From Nanobdellota archaeon (lineage in GTDB: Archaea > Nanobdellota > Nanobdellia > Pacearchaeales > GW2011-AR1): a stretch of 21,529 nucleotides of DNA. The DNA lies in NCBI GenBank assembly GCA_030704765.1, contig JAUYDD010000068.1, positions 1 to 21,529 on the forward strand. Reading direction: 5' to 3'. The notes beneath the pieces are model-generated. The model saw only the letters and a list, made by a program, of their open reading frames with translations, was not told where the DNA came from and made no database searches. The position numbers were made by a program, and so were the translations under genes. Position 1 is the stretch's first letter. The number at the start of each line of letters is the position of its first letter. This document shows positions 6,803 through 13,465 of this stretch, in pieces.

Positions 6803-6811
6803 TAGTTAAAT

Positions 6812-7822
6812 ATGGGAGGATGTTATAGTGGAAGCTATAGATATAGCAAGCCTAGAGCTGTTAAAAGTGAGGATGACTGGATTAGTGGTTTTAAAAAATC
6901 TTTAACAAAATTCAAGAATTCAGGAAACCTTGTAGATTTAGTTAAGGCATATAGGGCTTACATAGCAAATAAAAGTTCAGGTTTTATAGCTGAACTTGCT
7001 AAACTTAAGGGAATAGGTGATGCAGCTGATATTCCTAAAGAATTTCCCGAAATCGAGTATGAAGTGAAATTTGATATAAGTGTAAGAGGAAAAGGAAAAG
7101 AACCAGAAGTAGTAAAATACCTGGATGCATTTGACTTTCCTCCGTCTAATACTGCAAGGTTCTTAAAAGATCCAATGAACACTTTTGCTGTTGGAGTGAA
7201 TCATTTTTATGGAGACTCGAGTGATGAAATGCTTGTAGTAATTGAAAAAGCAGGAGGGGTTTTCTTAAAAGAAAAGGGATTAGTAACACCAGTTGAATCT
7301 GATAGCCTTTATTCATCAATTGTAATGAAAAGAACAGAAAAGAGATGGAAAGCAACTCTTGATGAAGCACTGCAAAAAGTTTCTGAACTTACAAAAGAAA
7401 AAGGAATAAAATATAGGGGGAAAATCAGGAAAGAAAAAGGCGATGCATTTGTATTAGATACAAATGATGGAAGAATATATTCTTTTACAATAACAAGAGC
7501 ACATCTAGTTTTGCCTGGCGAGTCTAACGAATCTTCAACACAAAGACAGCTTGAACTAGAGTATGCAGGTTATATTCCTGGATTTTCAGGCCATACAAAA
7601 GATTCAGAAAAAGAACTTGTCTCTGGAATGGTTGATCTTGCTAAATACACTTATGCATTATATAGCCACTCTCCAATAACTGATGGTTGGAAGATGGACC
7701 TTCAATTGACAAGTGAAAGAAAATATGATTTTATCTTAGGAAAGAATGGAAAGTCCTTGAATCATACAGTTCCATTATGTTTGCCTCTTGAAAGAAGAGT
7801 AAGGGAAACAGTCAGGGTATAA
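6812..7822 (+). CDS. CYTH-domain protein (triphosphate tunnel metalloenzyme-like)
   Basis: In this 336-residue protein, residues ~75-260 show the CYTH signature. E82-Y-E84-V-K86 matches ExExK in the first strand. Basic residues follow in later strands (EKAGGVFLKEKG, IVMKRTEKRWK with K163/R164), and RQLELEYAGY supplies the paired acidic residues E238/E240. Family members bind triphosphates and metal in a beta-tunnel, acting as adenylyl cyclases, thiamine triphosphatases or polyphosphatases. Which activity applies is not visible. Its stop overlaps the start of a P-loop kinase gene by one base, so the two are co-translated. The SD lies 21 bases from ATG 6812, unusually far; an in-frame TAG at 6803 rules out an earlier start. 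Confidence 0.72.
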   Translation: MGGCYSGSYRYSKPRAVKSEDDWISGFKKSLTKFKNSGNLVDLVKAYRAYIANKSSGFIAELAKLKGIGDAADIPKEFPEIEYEVKFDISVRGKGKEPEVVKYLDAFDFPPSNTARFLKDPMNTFAVGVNHFYGDSSDEMLVVIEKAGGVFLKEKGLVTPVESDSLYSSIVMKRTEKRWKATLDEALQKVSELTKEKGIKYRGKIRKEKGDAFVLDTNDGRIYSFTITRAHLVLPGESNESSTQRQLELEYAGYIPGFSGHTKDSEKELVSGMVDLAKYTYALYSHSPITDGWKMDLQLTSERKYDFILGKNGKSLNHTVPLCLPLERRVRETVRV

Positions 7823-8445
7823 TGAATAATTTATTTTTTTTATCAGGTCCGCATGGCTCTGGAAAGACAACTTTGTCAGATTTATTAAGAGAAATTCCGG
7901 GAGTATTGACTCCAGATATAGAGATGCGGACCCCTAAATTTTATTCAGATGTTCCACAAGATGAAATAGATTTTTTTCATAGGCAAGAGCTGAAACATGC
8001 TGAAAGAGCAATTGAAAACTATGAATATTCAGAGATTGCAAGAAAAAATCCAGATAAAATAATAATAGGAAACAGATGCATCTATGATGTTTTGGTTTAT
8101 GATGAAGCATATTCACAAAGAGGTTGGATAACAGAAGAACAAAAAGAGATATTGAAAAAAAATTCAGAGCATTTGTTCGGTTCTTTAAGAGAGCCTTATG
8201 CAATAATCCTTAATACGGGTATAGAAGCGTGCATAAGACATCTAGAAAACAGATGGAAGACAAAAAATAAGAAATTCATGGAAAGTGATATGGATTATTT
8301 AAGTGCAGTATGCAGTGCATTTGAAGATTACAGGTTCTATAGCAATGTATATTACATAGACCATGAACTAGATCTAGGAAATAAATCTGAAATAGAAAGA
8401 ATAAGTGAATGGATAGATAGTATAAGTGGAAGAGTTTATGCTTGA
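7822..8445 (+). CDS. P-loop nucleotide/nucleoside kinase-like protein
   Basis: Walker A is GPHGSGKTT (G9-T17). A DRS-like element NRCIYDVLVYDEAY (N84-Y97) occupies the place of the deoxynucleoside/thymidylate kinase substrate motif. A basic lid follows (RHLENRWKTKNKKF, 129-142). Length (207 aa) and order fit small-molecule or nucleoside kinases; the phosphate acceptor cannot be named. It is translationally coupled to the CYTH gene. Plant TTM1/TTM2 proteins fuse a uridine-kinase-like P-loop domain to CYTH, so a functional link is plausible. Repeat copy 4 follows its stop by 24 bp. Confidence 0.8.
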   Translation: MNNLFFLSGPHGSGKTTLSDLLREIPGVLTPDIEMRTPKFYSDVPQDEIDFFHRQELKHAERAIENYEYSEIARKNPDKIIIGNRCIYDVLVYDEAYSQRGWITEEQKEILKKNSEHLFGSLREPYAIILNTGIEACIRHLENRWKTKNKKFMESDMDYLSAVCSAFEDYRFYSNVYYIDHELDLGNKSEIERISEWIDSISGRVYA

Positions 8446-8468
8446 AAGAATAATATGGTTTATTGATT

Positions 8469-8631
8469 ATGTCGGAAATTGAAAACCTCATCTTTTAAGA
8501 TGAGGTAGTTTACTTGCATTCAATTTCCGAGCATCCTAAAAACAAGGGCCAATCAAACCACACTCGCCAGCAGGCGATTTTTTGCTGTGGCAAAAAACCT
8601 TTAGGGTGTGGTGGCCCATTGTTTTTTTGAT
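8469..8631 (+). repeat. Hairpin repeat element, copy 4 (type copy)
   Basis: ATGTC; A stem GGAAATTGAA/TTCAATTTCC enclosing CCTCATC/GATGAGG; GAGCATCC; B stem AAAAACAAGGGCC / GGCCC-A-TTGTTTTT with one bulged A, enclosing ACCACAC/GTGTGGT and two hairpins (TCGCC/GGCGA, TTTTTTGC/GCAAAAAA). Its last 31 bp form the end of the radical SAM gene. Confidence 0.93.
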
Positions 8632-9683
8632 GTTTTTATTTCCCCTTTTTCAGTTTCAATTCTATCATAGGTTGGAAACTCTTCAATTAGATAAATTTTA
8701 ATTTTAGAATTTTTATTAGATAATAATCTGTTTGCTGAATAATTGGATAATATTATTCTGTTTTTTTCTTTATCAATATAATATTCTTTTATCTTTAATT
8801 TATTTAGTTTATATTTATTTTTTATATCAGTTGTCAAGTATTTCACCATGCCTTCTTTTGTCTTGTAGCCGAACTTAAAGATATTATGCCTTTTTAACCT
8901 GTTCATGAATTGATAATTGTTCTTTAGTTCTGCTGTGCAGAGATGCAGATTTATTTTTATCTTACGCTTTTTTAATTCTTTTAATAGCCATATTCCAGCT
9001 TGTTTTGAACCTTTTATTGTGTAACCTCCTTCATTTAAGATATAGTTTTTAGTAAGTGGTTTGCAGTTTGTTTCTGATAATTCAAATTCATTAAAATTTG
9101 CAAAACCCATATAATGGGATATTTTTATAATGAAATCTAAAATATCTTTTTTTCTATCAGGTATCATTGGAAGTTCAATTCCAATATTTTGTTTTTTCCA
9201 AAACAAAGAAGCTAATTTTATTTTATTAAGGTCTTCATTGATTATTTTTTTATTTTTATTAATCAAGAATTCTGGATGAAACCTTATTTCATCAATATAT
9301 CTTGAGAGTTTTTTCAATTTATCTTTAGTTAATAGTTTTGTCGGCAGATAGATATGAATATGAAAGTTTTTGCCAAATCTTTTTTTTAATGCTTTTGCAT
9401 AAGAAAGAGTCCTTTCTAAATATAGAAATGGATCACCTCCTGTTATACCTGCTGAAGTTGCATTGGATTCAAGTGCTTCTTTTATTGCATCTTTCGGGTT
9501 CTTGCATATACGCTCATTCAGCCATACTACATCTTTATTTTTTCTTTTATTTGAAAGAGAACAATAATAACAGTTTCTAGAACATTTTCCTGATATAAAT
9601 AAAACTAATTTTTCTCCTTTGACACAATATTTGCATCCTTTTGCTATATCATTTATATAATATGAGGAATATTTAGATTTCAT
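8601..9683 (-). CDS. Radical SAM protein, COG2108-like
   Basis: This is a 360-residue protein. GKCSRNCYYCSL carries the CxxxCxxC cluster motif (C34, C38, C41) that binds the [4Fe-4S] cluster and S-adenosylmethionine. GITGGDPFLY is the GGE-like motif that holds the SAM amino group. An extra CKYC pair (C17, C20) precedes the core, as in COG2108 archaeal radical SAM proteins. Their substrate is unknown. The last ~11 residues (TSKKQWATTP) and the stop are encoded by repeat copy 4, so the element replaced or extended the original C-terminus. The protein core looks intact. Confidence 0.85.
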   Translation of the reverse strand: MKSKYSSYYINDIAKGCKYCVKGEKLVLFISGKCSRNCYYCSLSNKRKNKDVVWLNERICKNPKDAIKEALESNATSAGITGGDPFLYLERTLSYAKALKKRFGKNFHIHIYLPTKLLTKDKLKKLSRYIDEIRFHPEFLINKNKKIINEDLNKIKLASLFWKKQNIGIELPMIPDRKKDILDFIIKISHYMGFANFNEFELSETNCKPLTKNYILNEGGYTIKGSKQAGIWLLKELKKRKIKINLHLCTAELKNNYQFMNRLKRHNIFKFGYKTKEGMVKYLTTDIKNKYKLNKLKIKEYYIDKEKNRIILSNYSANRLLSNKNSKIKIYLIEEFPTYDRIETEKGEIKTSKKQWATTP

Positions 9684-9728
9684 TAAAATAAAAGAATACT
9701 AGAGTTTAAAAAGTTTGATTAGAAAAAG

Positions 9729-9814
9729 TGGTCTAGGCAGATTGAACTGCAGATGGTTCTTCTCGCGAAAGCATCTTCTTATTTAATGTTTTTTACTAAA
9801 AATGCTTTTGCTTG
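9729..9814 (-). other. tRNA-like 3' fragment
   Basis: On the minus strand, directly after a GTTTACACC core, come CAAGC, an AAAGCAT/ATGCTTT hairpin, then GCAG-TTCAAT-CTGC and TAGACCA. The last parts look like a T arm (loop one base short) and acceptor strand, but the spacing from the anticodon position is ~86 nt instead of 35. It is probably a decayed tRNA half with an insertion, not a working gene. Confidence 0.45.
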
Positions 9815-9852
9815 GTGTAAACAAATATATTAAAAAGGATATACTTTGTAAT
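9815..9852 (-). other. Putative recombination site S1
   Basis: GTGTAAAC (9815-9822) is followed by AAATATATT and AAGGATATACTTTGTAA. The arrangement matches site S2 base for base over the core and the outer GGATATACTTTGTAA arm. It lies 34 bp past the stop of the 175-aa kinase gene. Confidence 0.6.
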
Positions 9853-9886
9853 GAGCTACCTGTTTTACATAATAAACTGTCTAATA

Positions 9887-10414
9887 TCAAAGTGAGTAAT
9901 ATTCTTTAATTTTCTTAGCACATTTTTTAGGTGAAAGATTAGTATTGTTGATGACCAGAGTTTTTTTGAAAGGAAGAGTCCCGTATTTATCCTCTTTTTC
10001 TAGAATATTTTTTAAATCTTTTGTTGACCTAATCTTATCAAATGCTTTTCTTGATTTATTGGTTACTCTTTCATACAATTTTTTAGTATCACAATATAAT
10101 TTTACAAATAATATCTTTCCATCACTTCTTTTAAGTATGTTAATTAATTCTTTTATAAGATTTTTATCATTATTATCATAAACTTTAGTAAAGATTACCC
10201 CGCCTACCTTATGTTTTGCAGCCAATTCTAACATTTCAGTTGCAATTTTCCACTTTATTTTATTGCTTTTTTTATCTTTTGATGGGAAAATAGAAGAAAC
10301 ATAATCTGCAGTTAAATGGTTATGAAACAATCTAAATTCAGTTATTTTAGCAAGCTGTTTTGCAACAGATAATTTTCCAGCTGCAGGTGGCCCATAGATA
10401 TAAACTAACTTCAT
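9887..10414 (-). CDS. Small P-loop kinase-like protein
   Basis: This 175-residue protein begins with Walker A GPPAAGKLSVAKQLA (residues 9-23) after one strand, then LFHNHLTADYV, a feature of a widespread family of shikimate-kinase-like small P-loop proteins. VIFTKVYDNND and KILFVKLYCDTKKLYERV give later strands and the lid. Members are annotated as AAA/kinase proteins with unknown acceptor; some relatives are drug or nucleotide kinases. It is the only gene between sites S2 and S1 and reads in the same direction as the gene in the next unit, as expected of cassette cargo. Confidence 0.75.
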   Translation of the reverse strand: MKLVYIYGPPAAGKLSVAKQLAKITEFRLFHNHLTADYVSSIFPSKDKKSNKIKWKIATEMLELAAKHKVGGVIFTKVYDNNDKNLIKELINILKRSDGKILFVKLYCDTKKLYERVTNKSRKAFDKIRSTKDLKNILEKEDKYGTLPFKKTLVINNTNLSPKKCAKKIKEYYSL

Positions 10415-10467
10415 AAAACAATCAACTAAACCAAGTATAAAAATCTTAGTTTTTATTTATATTTATA

Positions 10468-10509
10468 TGGGCGACCCCCAGAATCGAACTGGTGAATTCT
10501 CGGTGTAAA
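10468..10509 (-). tRNA. tRNA-Val (UAC), 3' half
   Basis: This holds the anticodon loop TTTACAC plus 35 nt: CGAGA, ATTC, ACCAG-TTCGATT-CTGGG, one extra G, GTCGCCC and discriminator A. The acceptor strand pairs over 7 bp with GGGCGAT of the 5' half at 11720, and CGAG pairs with CTCG. Joined at the loop the halves make a 73-nt tRNA. The extra base beside the acceptor stem and a C-A mismatch in the D stem leave open whether the product works. Confidence 0.7.
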
Positions 10510-10540
10510 CAAATGTATCCTAAAGGATATACTTTGTAAC
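10503..10540 (-). other. Putative recombination site S2
   Basis: On the minus strand: TTACAAAGTATATCC, TTTA, GGATACATTTG, then core GTTTACAC, then the tRNA 3' half. The imperfect inverted arms around a 7-8 bp core fit a tyrosine-recombinase site. It begins 6 bp after the stop of the 330-aa gene. Confidence 0.65.
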
Positions 10541-10546
10541 AAACTA

Positions 10547-11539
10547 TTACCAATCAGGAAAATTTGGATTATTTTGCCAATGTAATTGATCATTAATTGC
10601 AATTCTTTGAGAAATAAAAGTTTCATAAGGTACATGTGTATCTCGATTTTCATGGAAAGATTTTAAAATTTGAAGAAATTTAATATAAACTGAGATCCCC
10701 CACCCTAATCGAGAAATTGGAACAGATAATAATGGATTTTTATTATGCTTCACTGAAAAAAAATCTATTCTTTTTTTAAGTTCATCCACAGTCTCGTCAT
10801 ATGTTAATGACATATCACTATTTCCTATTGCTTCATTAAAAATTTTCCTTAGAAATCCATCGATCATTAAAATATTATTGGTTGACCTATCGGTATATGG
10901 TCCATCAATTTTATAAGCATCTAATACTCTGAAAAAATTAGCTGGATGATTCACATTTAAGCTTGTACCTTCCAAATATGCTGGATCTAATTCTTTCACA
11001 CCTTGTATGTCAAGAACCCTATATCCTCTTTTTTGGATTTCTGATTTTACTTTTTCTGAATTTTGATTAATAATAACCTTGGATGAAGGAGATAATTGAA
11101 TTTTTCCTAAAACTATAGTATCGTGTGTAAATAATGAGATTGTTTGATGTATAATATCAGCTAACGATATTAGATAAGCAAACTTTTTATTTTTCCATGA
11201 ATATACCTGTTCTTGAACATGTCCACCTGTATGATCTGCAACAACACCGTTTAAAGTAAAATGTAATGTTTCTCTTGGAAAAAACCATTCTTTGCTGGTT
11301 CTTGAAAATATCTCTGTTGCTACTACGGGAGCATAAGATTGAGGTTTCAAAAAGCCGTCAGATGATTCTTGGTCTGTTATATGCACACAAACTAAATCCT
11401 CCAGCGAAAAAGGATAATATTTTGGAGCTGTCCATTCATTGTTAGGACTATATGGCATATTTTCTATACCAAATCCTAAAAAATTCTGTCCATCATATCT
11501 TTCGTCTTTTATAATGTCGCCTAAATTATAGTTTACCAT
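10547..11539 (-). CDS. Unrecognised protein (330 aa) inside the split tRNA-Val
   Basis: I cannot assign this protein. It is soluble and alpha/beta. A conserved-looking block at residues ~43-105 reads SLEDLVCVHITD, then RETLHFTLNGVVADHTGGH, with His and Asp residues that could be catalytic. Later come FTHDTIVLGKIQLSP, RGYRVLDIQGVKELDP and a helical C-terminus. It is the only gene between the two halves of tRNA-Val, reads in the tRNA direction and ends 6 bp before site S2. Base composition is like its neighbours. It is not an integrase: no R..HxxR..Y set, and no LAGLIDADG motif of an intron endonuclease. Confidence 0.75.
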   Translation of the reverse strand: MVNYNLGDIIKDERYDGQNFLGFGIENMPYSPNNEWTAPKYYPFSLEDLVCVHITDQESSDGFLKPQSYAPVVATEIFSRTSKEWFFPRETLHFTLNGVVADHTGGHVQEQVYSWKNKKFAYLISLADIIHQTISLFTHDTIVLGKIQLSPSSKVIINQNSEKVKSEIQKRGYRVLDIQGVKELDPAYLEGTSLNVNHPANFFRVLDAYKIDGPYTDRSTNNILMIDGFLRKIFNEAIGNSDMSLTYDETVDELKKRIDFFSVKHNKNPLLSVPISRLGWGISVYIKFLQILKSFHENRDTHVPYETFISQRIAINDQLHWQNNPNFPDW

Positions 11540-11656
11540 TTTAATTTTTTCTCAAGAATTCTCTTGAGATGATTTATTTATCACCTCAAAATGTATATTA
11601 GAATGACTATTTTTAATCCTTTCGGTGTTTTGTTTTTATCTCAAAACTTATTTTAG

Positions 11657-11690
11657 AAAGTATATCCTTTTCGATATACTTTGTGTAAAC
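11657..11690 (-). other. Putative recombination site S3
   Basis: On the minus strand, core GTTTACAC is followed by AAAGTATATC-gaaaa-GGATATACTTT, a 10-bp hairpin arm. Together with the arm at S2 this rebuilds GGATACATTTG / TTTACAC / AAAGTATATC, an inverted repeat around a 7-bp spacer. Confidence 0.65.
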
Positions 11691-11720
11691 GAGTCAGTTT
11701 AACCACTAGCTTAATCGCCC
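11683..11720 (-). tRNA. tRNA-Val (UAC), 5' half
   Basis: GGGCGAT, TA, D arm AGCT..ACT with GG in the loop, then ACTCG and loop TTTACAC. Numbering runs 1-38 without gaps and puts TAC at 34-36. The matching 3' half is 1.17 kb downstream at 10468-10509. Confidence 0.7.
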
Positions 11721-11771
11721 GCGTGTCTTGTCTAGACCTTTCGTTCTAATGGTAAACTAAGCCTCATTTAG

Positions 11772-11805
11772 AAAGTATATCCTTTTTGATATACTTTGTG
11801 TAAAC
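11772..11805 (-). other. Putative recombination site S4
   Basis: This has the same core and hairpin arm as S3 (GTTTACAC then AAAGTATATC-aaaaa-GGATATACTTT), following a second tRNA 5' half. Confidence 0.6.
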
Positions 11806-11834
11806 GAAAGGGTCTGCCATTAGCCTATGCGCCC
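11798..11834 (-). tRNA. Orphan tRNA 5' half (anticodon loop TTTACAC)
   Basis: GGGCGCA, TA, D arm GGCT..GACC, TTTCG, loop TTTACAC. It needs a 3' half ending TGCGCCC. None of the 3' fragments in the window fits, although CGAA at 13409 pairs with its TTCG. It may be a decayed duplicate or one half of a tRNA completed elsewhere. Confidence 0.5.
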
Positions 11835-11933
11835 TTGTATCTATCTTAGAACTTTCATTCTAATGGTAAAAACCGCATCATTTAGAAAGTATAACCTTTT
11901 TGTTCTTTTTTGAGGTGGGTTGTTTTATTATTT

Positions 11934-12103
11934 ATGTCGAGAATTGAAAACCTCATGATTTATCATGTGGTCGTAGCAAATGTTACAGTTTTCAATTCTC
12001 GAGCATCCTAAAAACAAGGGCCAATCAAACCACACTCGCCAGCAGGCGATTTTTTGCTGTGGCAAAAAACCTTTAGGGTGTGGTGGCCCATTGTTTTTTT
12101 GAT
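11934..12103 (+). repeat. Hairpin repeat element, copy 5
   Basis: The A stem is GAGAATTGAAAAC/GTTTTCAATTCTC as in copy 3, without the nested module, and the B half is nearly identical to copy 4. It ends 23 bp past the stop of the MgtC gene. Confidence 0.93.
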
Positions 12104-12126
12104 CTTAATTTCTTCTATTATAACAT

Positions 12127-12558
12127 TCATTTTCTTTTCTTATCATCAGCATGGTCAAGACTTGGAAGTTTTGGGACAATTACAGCATATATCACAGCTA
12201 AAACTGTAATAAAATACCATCCAAAACCAATAGCAATGCCAATAGAAGCTGAATACCAGATAGTTGCTGCTGTTGTAAGATTATTTATATGGCCTTCCCT
12301 ATCCTTTAATATTATTCCTGCACCAAGAAAACCAATACCTGTAACTATCTGTGCTGCTATTCTTCCAGGAGAACTAGGGTCTATTGCTATTGATAAGAAT
12401 GTAAAAAGCATTGAACCTGCTATTACATAGCAATGGGTCCTTACACCAGCACTTTTGCCTCTTAATTCCCTTTCATAGCCTATGATATAACCTGCTATCA
12501 TTGATAAAAGCAATTTAATGATAAATTCTGTTTCATGACCTGATAATATATTCACCAT
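12127..12558 (-). CDS. MgtC/SapB-family membrane protein
   Basis: In this 143-residue protein, FIIKLLLSMIAGYIIGYERELRGKSAGVRTH is cut here to its key parts: LSMIAGYIIGYERE and GKSAGVRTH, the MgtC family signature. Three further membrane helices follow (HCYVIAGSMLFTFLSIAI; IVTGIGFLGAGIILKD; the IGIAIGFGWYF segment). Family members sit in the cytoplasmic membrane and affect growth in low Mg2+ and control of ATP synthase or other transporters; they are not Mg2+ pumps themselves. The C-terminus is short, lacking the extra soluble domain of Salmonella MgtC. It is flanked by repeat copies 5 and 6. Confidence 0.88.
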   Translation of the reverse strand: MVNILSGHETEFIIKLLLSMIAGYIIGYERELRGKSAGVRTHCYVIAGSMLFTFLSIAIDPSSPGRIAAQIVTGIGFLGAGIILKDREGHINNLTTAATIWYSASIGIAIGFGWYFITVLAVIYAVIVPKLPSLDHADDKKRK

Positions 12559-12605
12559 TTTTTATAAAATAATTAATGAAAAGGTATTATTAAATTTAAC
12601 TGAAT

Positions 12606-12706
12606 ATCAAAAAAACAATGGACCACCACACCCTAAAGGTTTTTTGCCACAGCTAAAAAATCGCCTGCTGGCGAGTGTGGTTTGATTGGCCCATTGTTTT
12701 TTTGAT
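12606..12706. repeat. Hairpin repeat, copy 6: B module only, fully symmetric
   Basis: ATCAAAAAAACAATGG begins it and CCCATTGTTTTTTTGAT ends it, so both ends are the B outer end. The inner part (CCACAC...TCGCC/GGCGA...GTGTGG) equals copy 4. No hairpin A and no bulge. It lies between DUF523 and MgtC and would fold into a long stem in either transcript. Confidence 0.92.
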
Positions 12707-12741
12707 ATCTAAGAAGCTAATAAATGTTTATATGAAATGTC

Positions 12742-13194
12742 TCAATTATAGGCTATTTTAATAGACATTCCATTTCTTTTTAAAAGAGCAACTGTAACTC
12801 CATCCCCATCAATTAAAGTTTTTGTGAACGTCCCATCATATGTTTTCCCACAACCGCAAGAAGGACTTTTTTGCACACCTATATATTCTTTGATTCCTAA
12901 AGATTGTGCAATTTTTAACACCTCATATGCTCCTTTAATAAATTGTGGTGTAACATCTTCTCCATTTTTACTTATAACTTTACATCTACCATCAAGAACA
13001 TCTTCTCCAGACATTCCTCCTTGAATTTCCGATGGCGTTCTTGGAGTTGGAAGACCACCAAGTTGCTCTGGGCATACTGGAATTATATTTTCATTTCTAA
13101 ATTCTTGAAGAAGTTGTTCTGATGCCTTTTCTAGATTACTTTTTCCATTATAACGACATTCTAATCCCAATAGACAAGCACTGCATAATCTCAT
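12742..13194 (-). CDS. DUF523 protein, TudS (thiouracil desulfurase)-like
   Basis: This 150-residue protein carries the DUF523 hallmarks in order: CLLGLECRYNG (C10, C15), then IIPVCPEQLGGLPTPR with a conserved Cys, then QKSPSCGCGKTYDG. The three conserved cysteines bind a [4Fe-4S] cluster in the characterised relative TudS, which removes sulfur from 2-thiouracil. Function here as a desulfurase is inference from family. The ATG at 13194 overlaps the end of repeat copy 7, so the repeat fills the place of its promoter. Confidence 0.87.
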   Translation of the reverse strand: MRLCSACLLGLECRYNGKSNLEKASEQLLQEFRNENIIPVCPEQLGGLPTPRTPSEIQGGMSGEDVLDGRCKVISKNGEDVTPQFIKGAYEVLKIAQSLGIKEYIGVQKSPSCGCGKTYDGTFTKTLIDGDGVTVALLKRNGMSIKIAYN

Positions 13195-13325
13195 GTCAGG
13201 AAATGGAAACCATACCCTTTAGGGTATGGTTAAGATACTCAGGCTCCATTTCCTGAGCATCCTAAAAACAAGTGCCTGCAATAAACCACACCTTTTAAGG
13301 TGTGGTGGCACATTGTTTTTTTGAT
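13193..13325 (+). repeat. Hairpin repeat element, copy 7
   Basis: A stem TCAGGAAATGGA/TCCATTTCCTGA with inner AACCATACCC/GGGTATGGTT; linker GAGCATCC; B stem AAAAACAAGTGCC / GGCAC-A-TTGTTTTT. The GTGCC/GGCAC pair replaces GGGCC/GGCCC of other copies. It lies between divergent genes. Confidence 0.93.
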
Positions 13326-13374
13326 AGTAATAAATTATATTATCTCTTTAATAAATTTTAGGTGGTTAGTTACA

Positions 13375-13417
13375 TGGACCCCATGCGGGATCGAACCGCG
13401 GAGAGTTCGGTGTAAAC
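13375..13417 (-). other. tRNA 3' half with recombination core S5
   Basis: Core GTTTACAC (13410-13417) is followed on the minus strand by exactly 35 nt: CGAAC, TCTC, CGCGG-TTCGATC-CCGCA, T, GGGGTCC, A. It needs a 5' half starting GGACCCC, which is not in the window. It is probably a displaced or decayed tRNA end at a cassette boundary. Confidence 0.6.
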
Positions 13418-13465
13418 GATTTATCAAAAAGAAAGATTTATCAATTTGATTAATTTGTAATTAAA

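Larger units (their letters stand above)
11652..11896 (-). repeat. Tandem ~115-bp repeat carrying tRNA 5' halves
   Basis: TTTAGAAAGTATATCC begins at 11652, 11767 and 11881 (last copy ATAACC, truncated). The first two units each continue through GATATACTTTGTGTAAACG into a tRNA 5' half and a similar upstream region (minus strand TACCATTAGAAnGAAAG), probably the tRNA promoter. Confidence 0.8.

Noticed and set aside
9729..9814. Complete tRNA with long variable arm (Ser/Leu)
   Set aside because: No 5' half is attached, the T loop is one base short and the inserted hairpin does not fit a variable arm.
10453..10653. 66-aa minus-strand ORF
   Set aside because: It runs through site S2 and the tRNA-Val 3' half in another frame of the 330-aa gene's end.
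10468..11720. Ordinary archaeal tRNA intron with bulge-helix-bulge
   Set aside because: I could not form the 3-4-3 bulge-helix-bulge at the junctions; the insert is far longer than usual introns and has an 8-bp direct repeat at both borders.
4396..12706. Hairpin repeats as simple transcription terminators
   Set aside because: Several lie between divergent genes or directly before start codons, and hairpin A has no terminator role; B with its T-tract may still stop transcription at some sites.
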